A stretch of DNA of 64,000 nucleotides, from NCBI RefSeq assembly GCF_024979235.1, contig NZ_JANLCM010000001.1:2294001-2358000 (forward strand), read 5' to 3'. The notes under the pieces are model-generated. The model was not told the origin of the DNA. It worked only from the letters and a program-made list of their open reading frames with translations, and searched no databases. The first letter of the stretch is position 1, and each line of letters starts with the position of its first letter. Positions 43,777-52,423 of this stretch are shown piece by piece. Source of the DNA: Herbiconiux aconitum (GTDB taxonomy: Bacteria; Actinomycetota; Actinomycetes; Actinomycetales; Microbacteriaceae). Made by a program: the position numbers and the translations under genes.

Positions 43777-44856
43777 ATGCCCGAGGGTCATTCCGTCCAC
43801 CGCATCGCGCGGCAGTTCGCGCGCAACTTCGTGGGGAAGCGGGTGGAGGCGAGCTCTCCGCAGGGCCGCTTCGCCGAGGGCGCGTCGTTGCTCGACGGCA
43901 AGACGATGACGGCCTCACGCGCCGTGGGCAAGCAGATGTTCCTCGAGTTCGACGGGGTGATCTGGTTGCGCGTGCATCTGGGCATCTACGGCGCCTGGGA
44001 TTTCGCGGGCGACATCACGACCGACGCCACGATCCGTTCGGCGGGCGGCCGGATGGGGCAGAACAACCAACGCGGCACCGTTCTGGGCGACACCCCCGAA
44101 GGCACGATCGACGAGATCGCGATCGGCGAGGCGGCCCAGGCGGATGCCGCCGGCACGGATGCGTTCCGTACCGTGCCCGAAGGCCCCGACGACGCAGACG
44201 GTGAAGACTCGATCAGCTCGATCGGCGCCCCTCGGCGTGCCCGACTGCGGATGGCCGAGCAGGAGAAGGCCGGTGAGGAGTACGGCAGCTTCCCGCCCGA
44301 ACCGGTCGGCGCCGTTCGCGTGCGTCTGCTCACGGAGACGGCCGTCGCCGACCTGCGCGGCCCGACCGCTTGCGAGGTGCTCGACCCGGCGCAGGTGGAT
44401 GCGGTGATCGCGAAGCTCGGCCCCGATCCGTTGCTCGACGACTCCGCGGCAGCCGAGGAGCGCTTCGTCGCCGCGGTCACGAAGAAGCCGACACCGATCG
44501 CCCTGCTGCTCATGGACCAGAGCGTCGTCAGCGGCATCGGCAACGTCTACCGCGCCGAGATGCTGTTCCGCGCCCGGCTCGAACCGCACACTCCTGGCAA
44601 GCTCGTGCCCACCGACACCGTGCGCGCTCTCTGGCGAGACTGGGCCTACCTGCTCGACCTCGGCGTGCGCACCGGGCAGATGCTCACGATGGACGACCTC
44701 GACGACGAGGCCTATGCCAAAGCGATGGCGAGCCGCGCCGACCGGCACTGGGTCTACAAGCGAGAAGGCCTGCCGTGCCGCATCTGCGGAACCCATATCC
44801 TGCTCGAGGAGCTCGGCGGCCGCAAGCTCTACTGGTGCCCGATCGATCAGGTGTGA
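43777..44856 (+). CDS. nei: Nei/Fpg-family DNA glycosylase-lyase (endonuclease VIII type)
   Basis: This 359-residue base-excision enzyme has the catalytic N-terminus MPEGHSVHRIARQF (Pro-1 Schiff base, Glu-2). Helix-two-turn-helix ALLLMDQSVVSGIGNVYRAEML binds DNA. The C-terminal zinc finger has C-x2-C, 16 residues, and then C-P-I-D in place of the last C-x2-C, so the fourth ligand is Asp. It is about 80-100 residues longer than usual because of an acidic, Gly/Ala-rich insert (about residues 80-170) between the beta sandwich and helical domain. The ATG at 43777 is chosen for MPEGHS. Confidence 0.93.
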   Translation: MPEGHSVHRIARQFARNFVGKRVEASSPQGRFAEGASLLDGKTMTASRAVGKQMFLEFDGVIWLRVHLGIYGAWDFAGDITTDATIRSAGGRMGQNNQRGTVLGDTPEGTIDEIAIGEAAQADAAGTDAFRTVPEGPDDADGEDSISSIGAPRRARLRMAEQEKAGEEYGSFPPEPVGAVRVRLLTETAVADLRGPTACEVLDPAQVDAVIAKLGPDPLLDDSAAAEERFVAAVTKKPTPIALLLMDQSVVSGIGNVYRAEMLFRARLEPHTPGKLVPTDTVRALWRDWAYLLDLGVRTGQMLTMDDLDDEAYAKAMASRADRHWVYKREGLPCRICGTHILLEELGGRKLYWCPIDQV

Positions 44857-44857
44857 C

Positions 44858-45493
44858 ATGCGCCACAATCCCGTTTTCGACCTCACCGACCCCGACGAGA
44901 TCCGTCGGCTGATCGGCGAGAACCCGTGGGCCACGATCGTGTCGTCGACCTCGAACGGTCTCGTCGCCTCCCATTACCCCGTGCTGGTCGACGACTCGCG
45001 CGAGGAGCTCGCGATCGTGAGCCACGTCGGCCGGCCGGATGAGCGGCTGCACGAGTGGGGAGACCACGAGGTGCTGGTGATCATCCAGGGCCCGCACGGC
45101 TACATCTCGCCCGGCTGGTACGATCCGTCGCCCGCGGTGCCCACCTGGAACTTCGTGACGGCGCACCTCTACGGCGTGCCCGAGATCCTCCCCGCCGACG
45201 AGAACCTCCGCGTGCTCGAACAGCTCGTCGATCACTTCGAAGACCCGATGCCGAATCCGCGGCGGATGCGCGGCACCCTCGAGAACTCGGCCTACGCCGA
45301 TCGCATCAGCGCGGGAACGGTGGGGTTCCGGCTGCCGGTGACGCGGTTCACGGCGAAGGTCAAGATGAGCCAGAACCGCGACGAGGAGACGCAGCAGCGC
45401 ATCGTGGGGGAGCTCGAGGGTTCTGGGCCCTACGCGAGCGCCGAGCTGGCGCGCGAGATGCGGTTGGCCAACCCCGAGGTCTTCGGGGCGTGA
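44858..45493 (+). CDS. FMN-binding PaiB-type protein
   Basis: This 211-residue protein is a split-barrel flavin-binding domain. Conserved segments are HNPVFDLTDPDEIRRLIGENP, WATIVSSTSNGLVASHYPVLVDD, and SPGWYDPSPAVPTWNFVTAHLYG, the hallmark of PaiB/negative transcriptional regulator-like proteins. The last 100 residues contain VKMSQNRDEETQQRIVGELEG. Members bind FMN; a regulatory role is described for Bacillus PaiB and is uncertain here. Its ATG is 1 base after the nei stop, so translation is coupled. It overlaps the amidohydrolase start by 4 bases (GTGA). Confidence 0.88.
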   Translation: MRHNPVFDLTDPDEIRRLIGENPWATIVSSTSNGLVASHYPVLVDDSREELAIVSHVGRPDERLHEWGDHEVLVIIQGPHGYISPGWYDPSPAVPTWNFVTAHLYGVPEILPADENLRVLEQLVDHFEDPMPNPRRMRGTLENSAYADRISAGTVGFRLPVTRFTAKVKMSQNRDEETQQRIVGELEGSGPYASAELAREMRLANPEVFGA

Positions 45494-47091
45494 GCGCTGC
45501 GACTTCGTTGCTCCTGGCGGGGGCGCGGATGCCCGGTGAGACGGAGCCGGTCGACGTCACGATCGCTGACGGCCGGGTCATGGCCGTCGTTCCTGCCGGC
45601 CGTGGTGATTTCGGGCGTACGAGCACGGGAGCGAGCCCTGTGGAGGCGTCGCTTAGCTCCACGTTCGCCCGAAACGACAGCGCATCGGCGGAACGGATCG
45701 ATCTCGAGGGCCGCTGGGTGATCCCGGGCCTTTGGGACAACCACGTGCACTTCAGCGCCTGGGCGGCCGTCTCGCGCCGCCTCGACGTCTCGGCCGCCCG
45801 CTCGGCTGCCGAAGTCATCGCCCTGGTGCGCGACGCGATGGACGGTCGGCCGCGAGCGACCGACGGCGTGCCGACGGGCGGAGCCGCAGTCGGGGGCGGG
45901 GTGCTCGTGGGGTTCGGGTTCCGTGACGGTCTGTGGGCCGACGAGCCGACCGCCGCGGGCCTCGACGCCGTGTCGGGCGGTCGCCCGGTCGTGCTCGTCT
46001 CCGGCGACCTGCACTGCTGCTGGCTGAACTCGGCCGCGCTCACCCGGTTTGGCCGCGCCGGGCATCCCACCGGCGTGCTGCGTGAAGACGACGCGTTCGC
46101 GGTGCAGCGCGCACTCGACGACGTGCCCACCGCCACGATCGACGCCTGGGCACTCGATGCTGCGCGGGCAGCTGCGGCTCGCGGCGTGGTGGGTGTCGTC
46201 GATCTCGAGATGGCCTGGAACCACGACGTCTGGCGGCGCCGCGCGGCTGCTGGTCACGACCTGTTGCGCGTCGAGTTCGGCATCTACCCGCAGCACCTCG
46301 ATCGCGCGATCGCGGCGGGCCTGCGCACGGGCGACGTCGTCGACGGCGGCATCGTGCGCGTCGGCCCGTTCAAGGTCATCACCGACGGGTCGCTGAACAC
46401 CCGCACCGCCTACTGCTTCGACGAATATCCGGGGCTCGAGGGCCGACCCGACTCGCGCGGACTCCTCACCGTGCCGCCCGCGGAACTCGAGGCGCTGCTC
46501 GCCCGGGCCACCGCCGCCGGGCTGATGCCGGCCGTTCACGCCATCGGCGACCACGCCAACACCCTCGTGCTCGATGCGTTCGAGCGAATCGGATGCTCGG
46601 GCTCGCTCGAGCACGCGCAACTGCTCGCGCTCGCCGACATCCCCCGCTTCGCCGCCCTCGGCGTCGTGGCGAGCGTGCAGCCGGAGCACGCGATGGACGA
46701 CCGGGATGTCGCCGACCGCTTCTGGGCCGGCCGCACCGGCCGCTCCTTCGCCCTCGCGAGCCTGCTCGAGGCCGGCGCGGCGCTGGCCCTCGGCTCCGAC
46801 GCCCCCGTCGCGCCTCTCGACCCTTGGGTCACGATGGCGGCCGCGGTGGGGCGCACCCGCGACGGGCGCGAGCCGTGGCATCCGGAGCAGCGCATCTCGG
46901 CTGCCGCGGCGCTCGCGGCGTCCACCCGGGCGGGCACGCGCATCCGTGTCGGCGCCCCCGCCGATCTCGCGGTGACCGACCTCGACCCCCTCGTGCCGAG
47001 CGACGACCCGACCGCCGCTGCCGACCGCTTGCGCACCATACCCGTCGCGCTGACGCTCCTCGCCGGGCGTGCCACCCACCGCACCCTCTGA
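45490..47091 (+). CDS. Amidohydrolase (YtcJ-like)
   Basis: This 533-residue metal-dependent hydrolase of the amidohydrolase-3 group has the metal motif VIPGLWDNHVHF (HxH), the Lys-Asp region VGPFKVITDGSLNTR, the His pair PAVHAIGDHANTLVLDA, and the final Asp in ALGSDAPVAPLDPW. It is cytoplasmic with unknown substrate. A GTG start overlaps the PaiB-like stop. Residues about 40-61 (DFGRTSTGASP, then VEASLSSTFARN) are coded by a 66-base palindrome inserted in frame between the N-terminal beta sandwich and the barrel. Confidence 0.93.
   Translation: MSAATSLLLAGARMPGETEPVDVTIADGRVMAVVPAGRGDFGRTSTGASPVEASLSSTFARNDSASAERIDLEGRWVIPGLWDNHVHFSAWAAVSRRLDVSAARSAAEVIALVRDAMDGRPRATDGVPTGGAAVGGGVLVGFGFRDGLWADEPTAAGLDAVSGGRPVVLVSGDLHCCWLNSAALTRFGRAGHPTGVLREDDAFAVQRALDDVPTATIDAWALDAARAAAARGVVGVVDLEMAWNHDVWRRRAAAGHDLLRVEFGIYPQHLDRAIAAGLRTGDVVDGGIVRVGPFKVITDGSLNTRTAYCFDEYPGLEGRPDSRGLLTVPPAELEALLARATAAGLMPAVHAIGDHANTLVLDAFERIGCSGSLEHAQLLALADIPRFAALGVVASVQPEHAMDDRDVADRFWAGRTGRSFALASLLEAGAALALGSDAPVAPLDPWVTMAAAVGRTRDGREPWHPEQRISAAAALAASTRAGTRIRVGAPADLAVTDLDPLVPSDDPTAAADRLRTIPVALTLLAGRATHRTL
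45609..45674. repeat. 66-bp palindrome inside the amidohydrolase gene
   Basis: TTTCGGGCGTACG (45609-45621) pairs with CGTTCGCCCGAAA (45662-45674) at 12 of 13 positions. The interior holds two smaller hairpins: CACGGG/CCCTGTG and GTGGAG/CTCCAC. The element is exactly 22 codons long and keeps the reading frame. Confidence 0.8.
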
Positions 47092-47093
47092 CC

Positions 47094-47153
47094 CGCGAAT
47101 CGCCAAAACACGCCGTGACGTGTCGGGTCGTAGCGACGGATTTTGGCGACTCG
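47094..47153. repeat. Inverted repeat family B, copy 2
   Basis: CGCGAATCGCCAAAA (47094-47108) faces TTTTGGCGACTCG (47141-47153). ATCGCCAAAA pairs with TTTTGGCGAC with one mismatch, and the GA(A/G)TCG part matches other copies. It lies between the convergent amidohydrolase and dps genes. Confidence 0.75.
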
Positions 47154-47177
47154 ACGAGAAACGCCGCCGAGCACGAA

Positions 47178-47212
47178 AAAGCGGGCGCCACCCCGGAGGG
47201 CGCGCCCGCTTT
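47178..47212 (-). terminator. Terminator after dps
   Basis: A perfect 11-base stem, AAAGCGGGCGC / GCGCCCGCTTT, around a 13-base loop. On the reverse strand it is followed by TTTTTCG and lies 17 bases after the dps stop. It can also stop transcription arriving from the amidohydrolase side. Confidence 0.8.
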
Positions 47213-47229
47213 CGCGAAGGGCTCGAGAA

Positions 47230-47715
47230 CTACGCGGCGATGTGCGCGAAGAGGAACCAGCGGTCTTTGTCGAGGCCGCGGGCGATCTCGATCGCCACGT
47301 CCTGGCTGGTCTGGTCGATGAGGTCGAGTTCTTTCACGGCCTTGTTGACCACGACGAGCGCCACGTCGATCTGCTCGATGATCGTCGCGATCATCGCATC
47401 CGAGGCGAGGAATCCGGCCGGCATCTTGGCGGCGCCGGTCTTTTCGGCGACCGTCTGGATGCGGGCATCGATCGGCAGGCCGAGGGCCACGACACGCTCG
47501 GCGGCCGTGTCGGCGTAGTCCTGGGCGTGGTCGACGACCTGGTCGAGCAGCTCGTGCACTCCGATGAAGTTGGCGCCCCGCACGTGCCAGTGCGCCTGCT
47601 TGCCGTTCACGGCGAGGGCCTGGAGTTCGATGACCACCGGGCCGAGGAACTGCGCCGCAGCTGCGGCGACATCCGGGCTCGTGGTGCTGGTGGGGGTGGT
47701 GATTACCTCAGTCAT
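47230..47715 (-). CDS. dps: Dps-family ferritin-like DNA-protection protein
   Basis: This 161-residue four-helix protein forms dodecamers that oxidise and store iron and guard DNA. The ferroxidase helix reads KQAHWHVRGANFIGVHELLDQ, with His and Asp ligands, and DHAQDYADTAAERVVALG is the second helix. The C-terminus DKDRWFLFAHIA is typical of Dps. The ATG at 47715 (MTEVITTPTS) is chosen because GGAAGGACACC precedes it; ten upstream residues would otherwise be added. It is probably induced by stress. A family B palindrome and a terminator follow the gene. Confidence 0.93.
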   Translation of the reverse strand: MTEVITTPTSTTSPDVAAAAAQFLGPVVIELQALAVNGKQAHWHVRGANFIGVHELLDQVVDHAQDYADTAAERVVALGLPIDARIQTVAEKTGAAKMPAGFLASDAMIATIIEQIDVALVVVNKAVKELDLIDQTSQDVAIEIARGLDKDRWFLFAHIAA

Positions 47716-47788
47716 TGGGTGTCCTTCCGATTCCCTATGCCTCAACGGTACTCAGCCAGAAAAATGCCGCAAGCAAGCTGAGGCTCGG

Positions 47789-48262
47789 CTAAATGTCTTC
47801 AGAAGCCGGGAACGGGCGCCGGAAGTACGCGTTCGAGTTGGGCAGGTACATGGTCACGATCGCCACCACCGCGACGAGCGCATGGGCGATCGCGGTGCCC
47901 GGGTTGCTGAGGAACTCGTAATACACCCCGACCAGACCGATGACACCCAACACCGTCAGGGTGTTGCGCGCCCACACCCGCCCCCGCAGCATGAACACCG
48001 CACACACGATGCGGAGCACTGCGACGAGCGCGATCAGGACGCCGGCCGTGATGAACAGGCCCACCAGCGCTGCCGCCTCCGAGTTCTCCACCCCGACGAC
48101 GAGCGGGATGGCGCCCGCGATGAGTGCGAAGCCGAGCCCGCCGATGACCGTGAGGATGCCCTCGGCGATCCAGAGCCAGAACGAGATCTTCACCTCCAGG
48201 GGGGAGGCGAGCAGGGCCGGCTCGTCGGTGAATTCCGGACCGGAGAGTTCGTCATCGGACAT
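47789..48262 (-). CDS. Small integral membrane protein, function unknown
   Basis: This 157-residue protein has an acidic N-terminus (SDDELSGPEFTDEPALLASP) and four hydrophobic helices: FWLWIAEGILTVIGGLGFALI, AALVGLFITAGVLIALVAVL, NTLTVLGVIGLVGVYYEFL and AIAHALVAVVAIVTMYLP. The tail is RRPFPASEDI. It looks like the actinobacterial four-helix membrane proteins with no known role. It is divergent from the DUF4190 gene, sharing a 133-base promoter gap, and lies 74 bases upstream of the dps start on the same strand. Confidence 0.75.
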   Translation of the reverse strand: MSDDELSGPEFTDEPALLASPLEVKISFWLWIAEGILTVIGGLGFALIAGAIPLVVGVENSEAAALVGLFITAGVLIALVAVLRIVCAVFMLRGRVWARNTLTVLGVIGLVGVYYEFLSNPGTAIAHALVAVVAIVTMYLPNSNAYFRRPFPASEDI

Positions 48263-48395
48263 GTTCTGGCCTTTCGTCGGCGGTGCTGATCGTCGGCTGT
48301 GTGCTGACGAGACTATCGCTCCTGACTTCTGCGGCCGGCGAATTCACCCTCGAACACGGGTGCAATCCGTTGGGCCCAGTGCCACACTGGGAAAG

Positions 48396-49442
48396 GTGAC
48401 GAATCTTCCGCCCGGAGCTGGGCCCACCGACAATTCCGACGACGAGAACAACGGCGCGGTTCCGCCCGTTCCGCCTGTTCCTCCGCTACCTCCGGTGCCG
48501 CCGGTCAGCCCGCCTCCCGCCGGGACCTCGGGCCAGGATGCGCCGCCCCCCTACCAGCCGCCGCCCGCGTATGTTCCGCCGCCGGCGTACGCGGAGGTGC
48601 CTCCCGGGCAGGTGCCTCCCGGCCAATACGGCCAGCCACCCCAGTACGGCGGCCCCCCGCCCGCAGCCCCGCCGGGCGGCGTCAACGGTCTGGCGATCGC
48701 GTCGATCATCGTGGGCGGTGTCGCCTTCATCGGCGCGTTCATCCCGTTCCTCAACTACGCGGTCTGGTTCGTCGCGCTGGTCGGTCTCGTGCTCGGCATC
48801 ATCGCACTCGTGCGCAAGGGCAAGAGCAAAGGTCTCGCCATCGGAGGCACGATCCTCTCCGCGGTGGCCTTGATCCTCTCGATCGTGCTCGCGATCGTCT
48901 ACACCGTCGGCTTCATCGGCGCGGTGAACCAGGCCGTCGACGAGGGCCTGGCCACCATCACGCCGATCCCCGCCGACCCGTTGCCGAGCGACGACCCCTT
49001 CGCCACGACCGAGCCCGATGAAGGCACCGACGACGGCACCGACGACGGGGGCCTCGGTGACGTGATCGCGGCCCAGTTCGGCCAGGTCGTCACCTACGAC
49101 GACGGCATGGAGATCTCGGTTTCGGAGCCGACACCGTTCACACCATCAGGCAATGCGGTCGGCGCCGACCAGGCGACGAACCTCTCGTTCACGGTCACGA
49201 TCGTCAACGGCACCGCGACCGACTACCAGCCGTTCTCGTTCTCCACCGTCACCTCCGGCGGCGTAGAGGCGAGCCTCATCATCGACCCCGACAACGGGGC
49301 CGAAGGGCTGCCGCCGGTCGACACCATCCCTGCCGGGCAGACCGTGACCTACGTCGAGGCCTACTCGGTCGCCGACGCGAACGACGTCGTCTTCGACGTG
49401 GCGCCCGGCTTCGAATACACGACCGCCCGCTTCACGAACTGA
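48396..49442 (+). CDS. DUF4190-domain membrane protein with proline-rich N-terminus
   Basis: This 348-residue protein has a Pro/Gly/Tyr-rich cytoplasmic N-terminus (PPVPPVPPLPPVPPVSPPP, then PPPYQPPPAYVPPPA), as in WW- or SH3-binding tails. Two hydrophobic helices follow (GLAIASIIVGGVAFIGAFI, LIL repeated in GGTILSAVALILSIVL), the DUF4190 core. A linker rich in Asp/Thr and an external beta-sandwich domain resembling DUF4352 follow (AAQFGQVVTYDDGMEISVSEP, LSFTVTIVNGTATDYQPF). The GTG start is used. The outer domain may bind a ligand. Confidence 0.82.
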   Translation: MTNLPPGAGPTDNSDDENNGAVPPVPPVPPLPPVPPVSPPPAGTSGQDAPPPYQPPPAYVPPPAYAEVPPGQVPPGQYGQPPQYGGPPPAAPPGGVNGLAIASIIVGGVAFIGAFIPFLNYAVWFVALVGLVLGIIALVRKGKSKGLAIGGTILSAVALILSIVLAIVYTVGFIGAVNQAVDEGLATITPIPADPLPSDDPFATTEPDEGTDDGTDDGGLGDVIAAQFGQVVTYDDGMEISVSEPTPFTPSGNAVGADQATNLSFTVTIVNGTATDYQPFSFSTVTSGGVEASLIIDPDNGAEGLPPVDTIPAGQTVTYVEAYSVADANDVVFDVAPGFEYTTARFTN

Positions 49443-49457
49443 GCGTCAGCATCCCGA

Positions 49458-50531
49458 TCAGCTCACCGCGCGCATGAACGCGGTGAGCTGATCGGCGATG
49501 AGCTGAGGTTCCTCGAGGGCGAGGAAGTGCCCGCCGCGATGGGGCGCCGAATACTGCCGGATGTCGCTGGCCGCGCGTTCGGCGATGGAGCGCGGGAACG
49601 CATCCATGTCGATCTCGTGGCTCTGCGTGACGGCGACGGGCACCGTGATCGTCGGCCGCGGCGCGTTCGAGGGATAGTCGAGGTACTGCCGGAACGACGT
49701 GCCGATGCTCTCAGTGACCCAGTAGAGCGTGAGCGCGGTGCAGAGGGTGTCGCGGTCCCAGCGCGATTCGAGGTCGCCGTCGCAGTCGCTCCAGGCGCGG
49801 TACTTGTCGAGGATCCAGGCGGCCAGCCCGGAGGGGGAGTCGGCGAGGGCGGCCGCGATCGTGTCGGGGCGGGTGCTCATGATGTCGCTGTACCCCGAGT
49901 CCCACTCGTCGCGCGCCGCCTCGGCGTCGAAGAAGGCCTGTTCGGCGGGGGTGATCGGATGCGCGTCGAAGTCGGCCGGGAACGGCCCGTGGATGACATG
50001 CAGGCCCGCCACCTCGCCCGGATACATCGTGGCGAGCCATCCGGATGCCGCGCCACCGATGTCACCCCCGAAGGCGAAGTACCGCTCGTACCCGAGCGTC
50101 TCGGTCATCAGTTGGTGAAACCCCTCGGCGATCGCCGCCCGGGTGAGGGGTCCTTCGGGCAGCGACGACCAGAGGAATCCGGGGAGCGTCGGGATGACGA
50201 CGTCGACGTCGAGCAGATCGGCGAGCGGCAGCATCTCCACGAAACTGCTCGGCCACCCGTGCGCCAGCAGCACCGGCGGTCGGCTCGAGTCGCGTCGCCG
50301 ATGCACGAAGTGCTGCCCCCGGTCGATGAACTGCGGATACGCGTTCAGCCGCGTCTCCGCCGCCCGCCAGTCGAACTCCCCGCCCCAATACGCCACGAGT
50401 GATCGCAAATACGCGGGATCGACCCCCGCATCCCACCCCGCAGCACTCGGCGAGGTGAACCGAGAGCGAGCCAGTCGAGCCCGAAGGTCGTCGAGAACCT
50501 CATCGGAAACGGAGATACGAAAAGCGTCCAT
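49458..50531 (-). CDS. Epoxide-hydrolase-like alpha/beta hydrolase (EHN domain)
   Basis: This 357-residue protein has the N-terminal EHN region (FRISVSDEVLDDLRARLARSR, ending in the GGEFDWRAAETRLN segment). The oxyanion motif is HGWPSSF, and the nucleophile elbow FGGDIGGAASGW carries Asp. A conserved Tyr pair is likely, and the catalytic His lies in HRGGHFLALEEPQ. It opens epoxides to diols; the substrate is unknown. The convergent end lies 15 bases from the DUF4190 gene stop. A 110-base gap separates its start from tRNA-Gly. Confidence 0.92.
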   Translation of the reverse strand: MDAFRISVSDEVLDDLRARLARSRFTSPSAAGWDAGVDPAYLRSLVAYWGGEFDWRAAETRLNAYPQFIDRGQHFVHRRRDSSRPPVLLAHGWPSSFVEMLPLADLLDVDVVIPTLPGFLWSSLPEGPLTRAAIAEGFHQLMTETLGYERYFAFGGDIGGAASGWLATMYPGEVAGLHVIHGPFPADFDAHPITPAEQAFFDAEAARDEWDSGYSDIMSTRPDTIAAALADSPSGLAAWILDKYRAWSDCDGDLESRWDRDTLCTALTLYWVTESIGTSFRQYLDYPSNAPRPTITVPVAVTQSHEIDMDAFPRSIAERAASDIRQYSAPHRGGHFLALEEPQLIADQLTAFMRAVS

Positions 50532-50641
50532 CCCCCGAAGCTAGTCGTACGACGAAGCGATGAGGTGAGAAGCGGCCCGGGTGAGGGTGCGCCATGACGG
50601 GCCGCGCGACGCCGCAGGAGCGGCGGCGTCGCGAAAAGAGG

Positions 50642-50712
50642 AGAGGGGATGACGGGAATCGAACCCGCGTGATCAGTTTGGAAGACTGAGGCTCTACCAT
50701 TGAGCTACATCC
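50642..50712 (-). tRNA. tRNA-Gly (anticodon TCC)
   Basis: The reverse strand gives acceptor GGGGATG / CATCCCC, D-arm GCTCAATGGTAGAGC, anticodon arm CTCAGTCTTCCAAACTGA with TCC, and T-arm GCGGGTTCGATTCCCGT. The discriminator base is T, with no encoded CCA. It decodes GGA and, by wobble, GGG. It is divergent from tRNA-Pro. Confidence 0.93.
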
Positions 50713-50819
50713 CCGTGAGGGGCTTTCACCCCAGGCACCCGAACATCGTAGTACAGCTTCGGGGGTGCTGTGTGTCAGCACCTGGGCGTGCAGTAGACTT
50801 GCCGAGGCCATTTCGCCGC

Positions 50820-50894
50820 CGGGGCGTAGCTCAGCTTGGCTAGAGCGCCCGCTTTGGGAGCGGGAGGTCGCAGGTTCGAATCCTGTCGCCCCGA
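50820..50894 (+). tRNA. tRNA-Pro (anticodon TGG)
   Basis: Acceptor CGGGGCG / CGCCCCG, D-arm GCTCAGCTTGGCTAGAGC, anticodon arm CCCGCTTTGGGAGCGGG with TGG, T-arm GCAGGTTCGAATCCTGT, discriminator A, no encoded CCA. A TAGACT -10-like hexamer lies at 50794-50799. The trigger factor gene starts 41 bases after the tRNA, so both may share one promoter and be separated by RNase P and related processing. Confidence 0.95.
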
Positions 50895-50934
50895 CACGAC
50901 GCCGAACCTCACAACCATCAGGAGAGACCCCAAC

Positions 50935-52311
50935 GTGAAGACCACGGTCGAAAAGCTCAGCCCCACGCGTGTGAAGATCGCCATCTTCGTCACCCCCGAC
51001 GAACTGAAGCCCAGCATCGATCACGCTTACGGCCACATCGCCGAGCAGATCAACATCCCCGGCTTCCGCAAGGGCAAGGTGCCGCCGCCCATCATCAATC
51101 AGCGCGTCGGCAAAGAAGCCGTGCTCGAGCACGCCGTCAACGACGGTCTCGACGGCTTCTACCGTGCCGCGGTCGACGAGAACGAGCTCCGCCCGCTCGG
51201 CCGCCCGCAGGCCGACATCGTCGAGTGGCCGAAGGCCGACGACTTCTCCGGCGACCTCGAGCTCGCCATCGAGGTCGACGTGCGCCCTGAGATCGACCTG
51301 CCCGACTATGAGGGCTTCGAGGTGGCTGTCGAGCCCGCCGTCGTCAGCGACGCGGATGTCGACGAGGAGCTCGAGCGCCTGCGCAGCCGCTTCGGCACGC
51401 TCGTGACGGTCGACCGCCCGGCCAAGACCGGTGACTTCGCCCAGCTCGACCTCGTCGCCATGGTCGACGACGTCGAGGTCGACACCGCGTCCGGCATCTC
51501 CTACGAGATCGGCTCCGGCGAGCTGCTCGAGGGTATCGACGAGGCGCTCGACACGCTCACCGCGGGCGAGACCACCACCTTCGAGGCCCCGCTGCTCGGC
51601 GGCGACTACGCCGGCCGCGACGCGCTCGTCACGGTCACGCTGAACGCGGTGAAGGAGCGCGAGCTCCCCGAGGCCGACGACGACTTCGCGCAGATCGCCA
51701 GCGAGTTCGACACGCTCGACGAGCTGAAGGCCGACCTCAAGAGCCAGGTCGAGAAGCAGAAGGCGTTCGGCCAGGCCTCAGAGGCCCGCACGAAGATCGT
51801 CGAGAGCCTGCTCGAGAAGGTCGACGTGCCGGTTCCCCCGGCTCTCATCGAAGACGAGGTGCAGCGTCACCTCGAGAGCGAGAACCGCCTCGAAGACGAC
51901 GTGCACCGCGCCGAGGTCACCGAGTCGAGCGAGAACACCTTCCGCACGCAGATCCTGCTCGATGCGGTCGTCGACAAAGAAGAGGTCAAGGTCTCGCAAG
52001 ACGAGCTCACCCAGTACCTCGTGCAGTCCTCGGCCCAGTACGGCATGGACCCGAACGAGTTCGTGAAGATCCTCTCCGAGTCGAACCAGATCCCGGCCAT
52101 GGTCGCCGAGGTGGCCCGTAACAAGGCACTCGCGATCATCCTGTCGAAGGCGAAGGTCGTCGACACCGACGGCAAGGCCGTCGACATCTCCGAGTTCACC
52201 ACCCTCGCGGCCGACGACGAGGGCGAGAACCTGGTCGGGGCCAGCACCCTCGGCGCCGACGACCACGCCGGCCACGACCACGACCACGACCACGCGGGTC
52301 ACTCGCACTAG
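50935..52311 (+). CDS. tig: Trigger factor
   Basis: This 458-residue ribosome-bound chaperone with peptidyl-prolyl isomerase activity has the ribosome-docking signature GFRKGKVPP at residues 44-52 ([16 protein letters not shown]). The FKBP-type isomerase domain covers about residues 150-240 ([17 protein letters not shown]), and the C-terminal chaperone helices follow. The last 20 residues are unusual, with [17 protein letters not shown], a His/Asp stretch able to bind metal ions. The GTG has AGGAGAG upstream. A terminator follows the gene. Confidence 0.96.
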   Translation: MKTTVEKLSPTRVKIAIFVTPDELKPSIDHAYGHIAEQINIPGFRKGKVPPPIINQRVGKEAVLEHAVNDGLDGFYRAAVDENELRPLGRPQADIVEWPKADDFSGDLELAIEVDVRPEIDLPDYEGFEVAVEPAVVSDADVDEELERLRSRFGTLVTVDRPAKTGDFAQLDLVAMVDDVEVDTASGISYEIGSGELLEGIDEALDTLTAGETTTFEAPLLGGDYAGRDALVTVTLNAVKERELPEADDDFAQIASEFDTLDELKADLKSQVEKQKAFGQASEARTKIVESLLEKVDVPVPPALIEDEVQRHLESENRLEDDVHRAEVTESSENTFRTQILLDAVVDKEEVKVSQDELTQYLVQSSAQYGMDPNEFVKILSESNQIPAMVAEVARNKALAIILSKAKVVDTDGKAVDISEFTTLAADDEGENLVGASTLGADDHAGHDHDHDHAGHSH

Positions 52312-52340
52312 TCGCATCGGCGGTCACGCACCGCACTCGG

Positions 52341-52374
52341 GAAGGGCTCGCATCCAGACGGATGCGGGCCCTTC
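52341..52374 (+). terminator. Terminator after tig
   Basis: GAAGGGC-TCGCATCC pairs with GGATGCG-GGCCCTTC around a 4-base AGAC loop, followed by TTCTGTTT. This is a 15-base stem with one mismatch, 30 bases after the tig stop. Confidence 0.8.
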
Positions 52375-52423
52375 TTCTGTTTCACGGGTGTCGCCGGCGC
52401 CCGACCCAGGGCAGACTGGGGGC

